From: Cyanobacteria bacterium NC_groundwater_1444_Ag_S-0.65um_54_12
Lineage (GTDB): Bacteria; Cyanobacteriota; Sericytochromatia; S15B-MN24; VGJW01
Direction of reading: 5' to 3'
Assembly (NCBI GenBank): GCA_016267585.1
Contig: JACQUT010000189.1
Location: 1-6,472, forward strand
DNA length: 6,472 nucleotides
The notes under the pieces were generated by a model. It was given only the letters and a program-made list of their open reading frames with translations. It did no database searches and had not been told where the DNA came from. Both the position numbers and the translations under genes were made by a program. Below are positions 1-4,550 of this stretch, piece after piece (the stretch's first letter is position 1; each line of letters opens with the position of its first letter).

Positions 1-41
1 CCAAATAGCCAGGCTTGTTTCATGGGAAGGTCTGCAACGAG

Positions 42-1211
42 TTGAGGATCCTACAGACATTACTGATTGTCACCTTGGTAAGTGGCCTAGCATTTTCGAT
101 GCCTACAGCTACGCCAGCGCAAGAAAGACCAGTACGTATTGGCTTGATTGACGGGGTAACGGCTTTTGTTTTTTCGGCAGCAACCACTGCCACCATCATT
201 GACGAGCGGGGACAAGAACTCGGTACAGTCCGTACTAGAGAAGCCTGGCAGGCACGCCGCTCCGGTAAGCGCATTATCTTGACAGCTGGCGATCAGACGC
301 TGCTGGCTAATGGCCCGGTGCGCATATTGCCCGCTTACCAATCGGGTAGCCCACCAATGGTTTATGTTGGTAAGCGCTGGTACCGTGGCATTCTGGAAAT
401 ACGTGATGGGTTGATAGCCATTAACGAATTGCCCATGGAGGATTATCTCTACGGTGTAGTTCCCTGTGAGATGCCTCATACTTGGCCACTGGAAGCGCTC
501 AAGGCACAGGCGGTAGCAGCGCGAACTTATACCGTGGCCAAGCTAGGAGAGATGGCAGCTAGAGGATATGACCTGAAACCCACGACTGATCATCAAGTCT
601 ATGGTGGCGCAGCGCGTGAGACCCCGGAGAGCAACTTGGCGGTAGATGCCACGCGCGGGGAAGTAGTCACTTATAATGGTCGCCCCATACCTGCCTATTA
701 CTGTTCAGCAGCAGGCGGTTATACGGATGGTGCCGACACGGTATGGGGAGGCGATCCGGTACCTTACCTACAAGCTGTTCCCGATTTTGATCAAGCAGCT
801 CCTAGCTACCTGTGGCAGCATACGATCTCTGCTGTAGCGCTTCGTTCAGATTTGGAACGCCATGGTATTTCCATCGGCGACCTCACTGCCATTGAGCCAC
901 TCCTGCGTGGCTATTCGGGGCGAGTCCGGACATTAGCAATTCGGGGCAGCCAAGGTGATAAAGTGCTATCGGGTGAAAGGTTTCGCTACATTACCGGGCT
1001 AAAATCCAGTCTTTTTAACGTGGCACCTGAGCTCGACGAACATGGAAGGACAACCGGCTTTACCTTTGCCGGACGTGGCCATGGACATGGCGTAGGCTTA
1101 TCACAATGGGGATCGCGTGGCTTGGGACAAATGGGCTACAGTTATGTGCAAATTCTCTCGCATTACTATCCCCATTCCCAGCTCACGATCCGCCAGGCCG
1201 CCCTACCTTAA
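42..1211 (+). CDS. SpoIID/LytB-domain exported cell-wall hydrolase
   Basis: The product resembles the SpoIID/LytB family, whose characterised member SpoIID is a lytic transglycosylase that cuts peptidoglycan glycan strands. Seen: the block ELPMEDYLYGVVPCEMP, then WPLEALKAQAVAARTY, DHQVYGG, YYCSAAGGYTDGADTVWGG and, near the C-terminus, GRGHGHGVGLSQWGSRGLG, all hallmark motifs in family order. The Glu in CEMP (residue 143 from the start used here) matches the position of the family's catalytic Glu. I chose TTG at 42: a GGGAAGG lies 11 bases upstream, and the N-terminus becomes MRILQTLLIVTLVSG, a convincing signal peptide probably cleaved near PTATPAQ. TTG at 15 is also open but would put a poor leader before the signal; the frame is closed by TAG at 6-8. 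About 389 residues. The product should act outside the membrane. There is no sporulation gene nearby, and homologues are common in non-sporulating bacteria, so a general wall-remodelling role is likelier. Promoter lies left of the window. Confidence 0.88.
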   Translation: MRILQTLLIVTLVSGLAFSMPTATPAQERPVRIGLIDGVTAFVFSAATTATIIDERGQELGTVRTREAWQARRSGKRIILTAGDQTLLANGPVRILPAYQSGSPPMVYVGKRWYRGILEIRDGLIAINELPMEDYLYGVVPCEMPHTWPLEALKAQAVAARTYTVAKLGEMAARGYDLKPTTDHQVYGGAARETPESNLAVDATRGEVVTYNGRPIPAYYCSAAGGYTDGADTVWGGDPVPYLQAVPDFDQAAPSYLWQHTISAVALRSDLERHGISIGDLTAIEPLLRGYSGRVRTLAIRGSQGDKVLSGERFRYITGLKSSLFNVAPELDEHGRTTGFTFAGRGHGHGVGLSQWGSRGLGQMGYSYVQILSHYYPHSQLTIRQAALP

Positions 1212-1411
1212 AAAGGCGGATGTTCTACATGGGTTGCACCCTGCGGTGGCGCTCCCGGACTCGTGATCTGGACGCCCACATTTCCGATAGGCAAAGTAGA
1301 GGGAGTCGCTGAAGGTGTCGGAGTAGGGATAGCTCCGGCATTAACACTGATTGGCATGGTATGAGCGATGGCCACCATCCCCGACAAAATTAACGCAGAA
1401 CGGATACGCAT
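1208..1411 (-). CDS. Small secreted Pro/Thr-rich peptide, third gene of ECF sigma operon
   Basis: I do not recognise this 67-residue protein, but it looks like a real gene. It starts at ATG 1411-1409, only 6 bases after the anti-sigma stop codon, and a purine-rich GGGAGAGGG about 10 bases upstream serves as ribosome binding site inside the last anti-sigma codons. The N-terminus MRIRSALILSGMVAIAH has two Arg residues and a hydrophobic core, followed by a possible signal peptidase site at SVNA-GA. The predicted mature part is about 40 residues, starts with PTPTPSATPS, is rich in Pro, Thr and Gly, has no Cys, and ends HVEHPPF. Its TAA overlaps the TAA of the convergent SpoIID gene. Inference: co-expression with an ECF sigma/anti-sigma pair suggests a secreted envelope-stress factor or a signal sensed by the system. 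It could also be an anti-sigma extension separated by a stop, but it has its own signal peptide and ribosome site, which argues for a separate gene. Confidence 0.7.
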   Translation of the reverse strand: MRIRSALILSGMVAIAHTMPISVNAGAIPTPTPSATPSTLPIGNVGVQITSPGAPPQGATHVEHPPF

Positions 1412-1417
1412 TCTGGT

Positions 1418-2110
1418 TTAACCCTCTCCCACTGAAATATTGCCAGATCGCTGGGCACGCACCGGAATAATGATATGAGTCTTCCTGGCTAGTTGATTTT
1501 TGCGTACCACTGCCAGGATTTCCCACCGCCCGGGCCTGATACCGCGCACCGTGATCGGCACTACCGTCTTACCTCGCCGTAACTCACCTCGCCAGGCAAC
1601 CTGCTGAGTTTGCAATGGCTGTCCCCGGCTGTCTACAAAGCGTAGCCCATCCTGTAATCTGATATCAAAAGTGACACCCTGAACATCTTCATCCACCTCG
1701 AAGGCAATCTGTACTGCTACATTCTGATCGATTGGCACAGCCGAAGCGTAGATACCGACTACGGGTTGTGGTCCCCGCAGCACAAAAAACATCACGCCAG
1801 CCGCCACCACTGCACCAACTGCCAATGAGGGCCAGTTTATGAACTGTTGCAAGCGGACTAGCCAATTCTCCCGGGGTGGCTCCGCTTCCAACGCTAGCCG
1901 TCTATGAAGCCTGGCGGCTAGATCTTCCGGTGCCTTTATCCGCGGTTGGGCTTTCAGCTGGGCGATTACCCAGCGCAAGTCGTCCAAACTCGTCGAGCAA
2001 GCCCGACAAGCTCCCAAATGCTCTTCCACCTTGGCAAAATTAACTTTCCCCAATTCACTCGGGCCATCCAGATAACTTCCCAGGAGTGGCTCAACTTGCT
2101 GGCAATTCAT
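1418..2110 (-). CDS. Membrane anti-sigma factor with N-terminal zinc-binding (zf-HC2/ZAS) domain
   Basis: This 230-residue protein should hold the adjacent ECF sigma factor inactive at the membrane. Seen: Cys3, then His31-x3-Cys35-x2-Cys38 (the HLGACRAC stretch), the zinc-binding signature of ZAS anti-sigma factors. A linker with charged helices follows to about residue 90, then one membrane span around 92-112 (SLAVGAVVAAGVMFFVL). The remaining roughly 115 residues lie outside the membrane and look beta-rich with alternating hydrophobics (VTFDIRLQDGLRFV, VVPITVRGIRPG), possibly an Ig-like fold; I do not recognise a named domain there. The ATG at 2110 lies inside the end of the sigma gene (20-base overlap) with AAAGGTG just upstream, so translation of the two is probably coupled, which keeps their amounts matched. 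The extracytoplasmic part is the likely sensor; the signal cannot be deduced. Family knowledge suggests release of sigma by proteolysis or by a redox/zinc change; which applies here is open. Confidence 0.88.
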   Translation of the reverse strand: MNCQQVEPLLGSYLDGPSELGKVNFAKVEEHLGACRACSTSLDDLRWVIAQLKAQPRIKAPEDLAARLHRRLALEAEPPRENWLVRLQQFINWPSLAVGAVVAAGVMFFVLRGPQPVVGIYASAVPIDQNVAVQIAFEVDEDVQGVTFDIRLQDGLRFVDSRGQPLQTQQVAWRGELRRGKTVVPITVRGIRPGRWEILAVVRKNQLARKTHIIIPVRAQRSGNISVGEG

Positions 2111-2681
2111 CGGACACCTTTACCCATCCAGCTAAGCGATTTCGCTGCTTGTTCAGCTTTTGCCGTAAACTCTCACGAGCCCGGTTTAACCGGGACTTTA
2201 CCGTACCAATGTTGATCCCTAGAATTTGCGAGATTTCTTCGTAAGAATATCCTTCAATATCAAACATCACGAGTGGCTCTCGCAACTTTGACGATAACTG
2301 TGAAATACAGCCATGCACTATTTCGCGCAACTCTTTTTGCTCTGCCTTACCTTCTAACGAACGATCCAAGCTTTCTGGAAGCGTCTCGACCGGCTCTTCG
2401 TGCCGCCTGACCGCTCGTTTTAGCTCATCGAGCACGGTGTTTCGCAAAATTCGTGCCATCCAAGTGAAGAAATCAGCATCGCCCCGGAAACTGCCTAGTG
2501 AGCGGTAAGCCTTGATAAGAGCCTCTTGCACCACATCAGCGGCGTCATCTTCATTCCGTATGAGCTGGTAAGCCAAACCATAAAAACGATCGAGTTGTGG
2601 ACCTATAAGAGTCTCGAAGGCTGCCTTGTCACCATTACGCGCTCGGCATATCAGCTCCCGTTGTTCCGGAGTCGATACCAA
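2091..2681 (-). CDS. ECF (extracytoplasmic function) RNA polymerase sigma factor, RpoE/SigW-like
   Basis: A 196-residue sigma-70 family protein of ECF size, with only regions 2 and 4. Region 2 covers about residues 20-92: DDAADVVQEALIKAYRSLG is the core-binding part, and FFTWMARILRNTVLDELKR is the -10 recognition helix region. After a variable acidic linker (about 93-115), region 4 covers about 118-175, with the helix-turn-helix in YSYEEISQILGINIGTVKSR that reads the -35 element. The start is TTG at 2681-2679 with AGAAAGGA 10 bases upstream; no better in-frame start exists nearby. Its 3' end overlaps the anti-sigma gene by 20 bases. An ECF-type promoter lies directly upstream, so the protein probably drives its own operon. 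The ECF subgroup cannot be fixed by eye, but the partner with a ZAS motif is typical of RpoE/SigW-like systems. Targets other than its own operon are not visible in this window. Confidence 0.95.
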   Translation of the reverse strand: MVSTPEQRELICRARNGDKAAFETLIGPQLDRFYGLAYQLIRNEDDAADVVQEALIKAYRSLGSFRGDADFFTWMARILRNTVLDELKRAVRRHEEPVETLPESLDRSLEGKAEQKELREIVHGCISQLSSKLREPLVMFDIEGYSYEEISQILGINIGTVKSRLNRARESLRQKLNKQRNRLAGWVKVSDELPAS

Positions 2682-2703
2682 TAGTCTCGAATCCTTTCTA
2701 TAA

Positions 2704-2729
2704 GACGAGTGATCAGAAACCCGAGTTCC
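2704..2729 (-). promoter_or_regulatory. ECF-type promoter of the sigma/anti-sigma/peptide operon
   Basis: Read on the minus strand, GGAACT (2729-2724) is followed by exactly 16 bases and then CGTC (2707-2704). This matches the well-known ECF promoter architecture GGAAC(T)-N16/17-CGTC used by SigW-, SigM- and RpoE-like factors. It sits 22 bases upstream of the TTG start of the sigma gene, so the expected transcript start falls around 2695-2699, giving a very short leader beginning at or just before the AGAAAGGA ribosome site. The best reading is positive autoregulation. I looked at the other GGAAC occurrences on both strands in the window and none had CGTC at the correct distance. Confidence 0.8.
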
Positions 2730-2768
2730 CTGAACTACGTCTTTTATAATCCCATTGTACCCGCCCAG

Positions 2769-2778
2769 CCGCTATAAT
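2769..2778 (+). promoter_or_regulatory. Putative -10 region for ybaB-recR
   Basis: A perfect TATAAT at 2773-2778, embedded in CCGCTATAAT, lies 54 bases upstream of the ybaB ATG. There is no good -35 hexamer at 16-18 bases; the nearest TTG box (TTGTAC, 2755-2760) is only 12 bases away. A second TATAAT occurs at 2745-2750, also without a convincing -35 box. The same ten bases occur before the tRNA-Val gene, which supports promoter identity. Confidence 0.45.
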
Positions 2779-2832
2779 GACTCTCTAAAAAGTGCCCAAA
2801 CGCGACTAAAAAAGCAAGAAGAGGAAAATCCG

Positions 2833-3183
2833 ATGCGCAAGATGCCCGGGGGAATGCCAGGTGGCTTGGGGGGTATGGATCTAGGTAAGATGATGAAGCA
2901 AGCCCAAAAGATGCAGGAGGACATAGCGAAAGCCCAGGCTAGCCTCGCTGACCAGACCATCGAAGGAACAGCCGGTGGCGGTGCCGTGATCGTGACGGTA
3001 AATGGTCAACGTGAGATGGTAGGAATACAGATAAAACCGGAAGCAGTGGATCCAGCAGAGATAGAAATGCTAGAAGATCTCATTCTGGCAGCCGTGCGGG
3101 ATGCTCAAGCCAAAGCTGCGGCACTTGCCGAACAGCAGTTAGCCAGCATTACCGGTCAGATTAACTTGCCAGGCTTGCTGTAG
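2833..3183 (+). CDS. ybaB: YbaB/EbfC family nucleoid-associated protein
   Basis: A 116-residue member of the YbaB/EbfC family, small dimeric DNA-binding proteins that associate with the nucleoid and are usually encoded just before recR. Seen: an N-terminal Gly/Met-rich tail (MPGGMPGGLGGMDLGKMM), a long helix with KQAQKMQEDIAKAQASLA, the conserved TAGGGAVIVTVNGQREMVGIQI strand region, then the PEAVDPAEIEMLEDLILAAV helix, and a C-terminal helix ending NLPGLL. The start is ATG 2833, with GAGGA at 2821-2825, 7 bases upstream. The frame stays open back to a TTG at 2755, but that would add a low-quality basic extension overlapping the promoter box. Length is close to the family's usual 100-115. recR begins 21 bases after its stop, so the two form an operon. 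The usual upstream partner dnaX is absent here, replaced by a divergent ECF operon. Confidence 0.93.
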   Translation: MRKMPGGMPGGLGGMDLGKMMKQAQKMQEDIAKAQASLADQTIEGTAGGGAVIVTVNGQREMVGIQIKPEAVDPAEIEMLEDLILAAVRDAQAKAAALAEQQLASITGQINLPGLL

Positions 3184-3204
3184 AAGTGGGATAGCGAGCA
3201 ATCA

Positions 3205-3801
3205 ATGCTCTATACCAAACCCCTGGCGAACTTGATAGGCGAGCTGCAGAAGCTCCCGGGAATTGGTCCCAAGAGTGCGCAAAGATTAGCCTTCTTTCTT
3301 ATACGCCAGCCAAAGAGTGAGATCCAGAGCTTGGCAGATGCTCTATTGGAAGCCAAAGAGCGTATTAATGCTTGCTCGCATTGCTGTAATCTCTCTGCCG
3401 AAGATCCTTGCGAACTCTGCCGGCATCCTGGTCGGCAAGACGATATCCTTTGCGTGGTAGCAGAACCTAAGGATCTGATTGCCCTGGAACGGACTACCGA
3501 ATTCAAAGGGCGCTACCATGTTCTGGGGGGCGTGATATCGCCACTGGATGGTATCGGGCCCGAGCAGCTCAAGGTAGCGGAGCTCTTGAAACGGCTTGAC
3601 AACCATGCCGTTCAGGAAGTCATTCTGGCCCTCAATCCCACGATAGAGGGAGAAGCCACTACCTTATATATTTTGCGCTTGCTAAAGCCTTTGGGATTGC
3701 GGATAACGCGTCTAGCTCTCGGTCTGCCGATGGGTACGGAACTGGAATACGCTGACGAACTTACCCTCGCACGCGCACTCACTGGCCGCCGCGAACTTTG
3801 A
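3205..3801 (+). CDS. recR: Recombination mediator protein RecR
   Basis: RecR acts with RecO (and RecF) to load RecA on single-stranded DNA during gap repair. The protein is 198 residues, the standard length. Seen in order: a helix-hairpin-helix in [17 protein letters not shown] (about 16-32); a four-Cys zinc motif, Cys57-x2-Cys60 and Cys69-x2-Cys72; a Toprim domain starting [15 protein letters not shown] (Glu87) and continuing through [17 protein letters not shown] and [12 protein letters not shown]; and the C-terminal signature [21 protein letters not shown]. All expected features are intact. The ATG at 3205 gives the canonical N-terminus [11 protein letters not shown]; its ribosome site is weak (only purine-rich GTGGGA, about 12 bases before the ATG), so translation may depend on ybaB 21 bases upstream. 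The convergent gene of unknown function ends 11 bases downstream, with no clear terminator between them. Confidence 0.97.
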   Translation: MLYTKPLANLIGELQKLPGIGPKSAQRLAFFLIRQPKSEIQSLADALLEAKERINACSHCCNLSAEDPCELCRHPGRQDDILCVVAEPKDLIALERTTEFKGRYHVLGGVISPLDGIGPEQLKVAELLKRLDNHAVQEVILALNPTIEGEATTLYILRLLKPLGLRITRLALGLPMGTELEYADELTLARALTGRREL

Positions 3802-3812
3802 TCCTGAAATGG

Positions 3813-4337
3813 TTAGCTCTTTGGCTTCGCCAGATGGGTGGAGATATGCTGATCTATTGGGAGCCAAGTCGCCTTGATGGCACCATAGAGTCCAAGGGCT
3901 GCCAATGACAGTAGTCCGCCTACTATGCCAATGCCTATCAGAGCTAGCAAGGGCGAACAGGTGAGCGAAGTAGAGGTAATGGCCAACGTCAGATAACCGG
4001 CCAGAGAGCTGATAGCAGCTCCTGTCAGTAAAGTGATAGCCCCCGTTCGCGAAGAGATCGAGTTTCTGGCACCTTCGCTAGCGCTATTGACCTCGTTCTC
4101 GGTAAATGTCAGCTTTGCTCTCCTGCCCGCTATTTCAAGGCGATCAGCAGCCACTAGACCTTGCGGCAAGCCTTTCCCGACTATCAAAAATTGCTGATCA
4201 TCAACTGTTACCCGGTAGGAATCGAGCCCATCAGGATGCCGGTCAAGATAGTTTTTCTGGGCAGCCGTTTCGATGAGGGAATTTACCGGAAACGACATGG
4301 CTCTGAGCAGCTGCCCATTCAGGATTATCTGTGACAC
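3813..4337 (-). CDS. Unrecognised protein with C-terminal two-helix membrane hairpin
   Basis: I cannot assign a family. From GTG 4337-4335 the protein has 174 residues. Residues 1-95 are soluble with mixed charge, including a strand-rich part (YRVTVDDQQFLIVGKGLP, then DRLEIAGRRAKLTF). Two hydrophobic segments follow, about 100-120 (AITLLTGAAISSLAGYLTLA) and 129-153 (LLALIGIGIVGGLLSLAALG), and a short polar tail ends HLAKPKS. There is no signal peptide, so the N-terminal part is probably cytoplasmic, with both termini on the same side. The GTG start is chosen because GGAGG lies 6 bases upstream (4344-4348), the best Shine-Dalgarno in the window. The frame is open further, to a TTG at 4508 (231 residues), but that start has no ribosome site and its extra 57 residues cross a repeat array that changes reading frame between copies. 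The gene is convergent with recR and divergent from the NHL lipoprotein gene. Confidence 0.65.
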   Translation of the reverse strand: MSQIILNGQLLRAMSFPVNSLIETAAQKNYLDRHPDGLDSYRVTVDDQQFLIVGKGLPQGLVAADRLEIAGRRAKLTFTENEVNSASEGARNSISSRTGAITLLTGAAISSLAGYLTLAITSTSLTCSPLLALIGIGIVGGLLSLAALGLYGAIKATWLPIDQHISTHLAKPKS

Positions 4338-4343
4338 TTTCCC

Positions 4344-4348
4344 CCTCC
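4344..4348 (-). promoter_or_regulatory. Strong ribosome binding site that decides the start of the two-helix membrane protein
   Basis: On the minus strand GGAGG is followed by GGGAAA and then GTG (4337-4335), a perfect Shine-Dalgarno at 6-base spacing. The upstream alternative TTG at 4508 has nothing comparable in front of it. Confidence 0.65.
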
Positions 4349-4363
4349 GGTGATTATTTGGAC

Positions 4364-4416
4364 CGTGGCCGATACCGATATCGCTGACCGATATCGGGGC
4401 CGTGACCGATACCGAT
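4364..4416. repeat. Three imperfect direct repeats in the divergent spacer
   Basis: Three copies of the consensus TGRCCGATAYCGR begin at 4366, 4385 and 4403 (plus strand), at steps of 19 and 18 bases. Copies one and three are identical at 15 of 16 positions (CGTGRCCGATACCGAT, 4364-4379 and 4401-4416). If the minus strand were translated, these two copies would fall in different reading frames (as IGIGH and SVSVT), so the similarity is at DNA level, not protein level. This fits protein-binding sites or a structured leader better than a coding repeat. Confidence 0.75.
4367..4401 (-). promoter_or_regulatory. Inverted repeat: candidate operator or leader RNA hairpin
   Basis: CCGATATCG (4375-4383), CTGAC, CGATATCGG (4389-4397) is a perfect 9-base inverted repeat with a 5-base centre. 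Just outside, GGCC (4367-4370) and GGCC (4398-4401) can also pair, extending the stem to 13 pairs with a 4-base bulge (GATA). Each arm also contains the self-complementary CGATATCG. It lies 30-64 bases upstream of the GTG start of the membrane protein gene, so it could be a repressor operator or a hairpin in the mRNA leader. No T tract follows on either strand, so I do not call a terminator. Confidence 0.55.
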
Positions 4417-4550
4417 GGCTGTTTCGGAACCGGATCAAGCGCTTCCCCATGTATCTTATCCGCTGGCAGTTTAATCGCCTGTCTTATGGCAAGGTTAAAA
4501 TTATTCAAAACTAAGGCAAGATTCGGTAAAGATAAGACTAAAATCTATTC

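Larger units (their letters stand above)
4338..4550. other. Divergent spacer between the membrane protein gene and the NHL lipoprotein gene
   Basis: This 213-base stretch separates two divergent genes if the GTG 4337 start is right. It holds the repeat array and dyad at 4364-4416 and an AT-rich part from about 4493 to 4550. The AT-rich part has only weak promoter-like strings: plus strand TTCAAA (4504-4509), 17 bases, TAAAGA (4527-4532); minus strand TTGAAT (4508-4503), 16 bases, TAAGAC. Neither is strong enough to call. The alternative is that most of it codes for an N-terminal extension of the leftward gene. Confidence 0.5.

Noticed and set aside
1198..1219. CCGCC...GGCGG inverted repeat at the SpoIID/peptide gene junction as a bidirectional terminator
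   Set aside because: Only 5 pairs around a 12-base loop and no T tract on either side; too weak to call.
1106..1312. Plus-strand 68-residue open frame across the end of the SpoIID gene
   Set aside because: It overlaps two better-supported genes and its translation shows no signal, domain or sensible composition.
2755..2832. N-terminal extension of YbaB from TTG 2755
   Set aside because: It would overlap the TATAAT box, ignore the good GAGGA site before ATG 2833 and give a length unlike the family.
3818..3836. TGGC-TTC-GCCA hairpin after recR as terminator
   Set aside because: The stem is 4 pairs, has no T tract and lies inside the coding end of the convergent gene.
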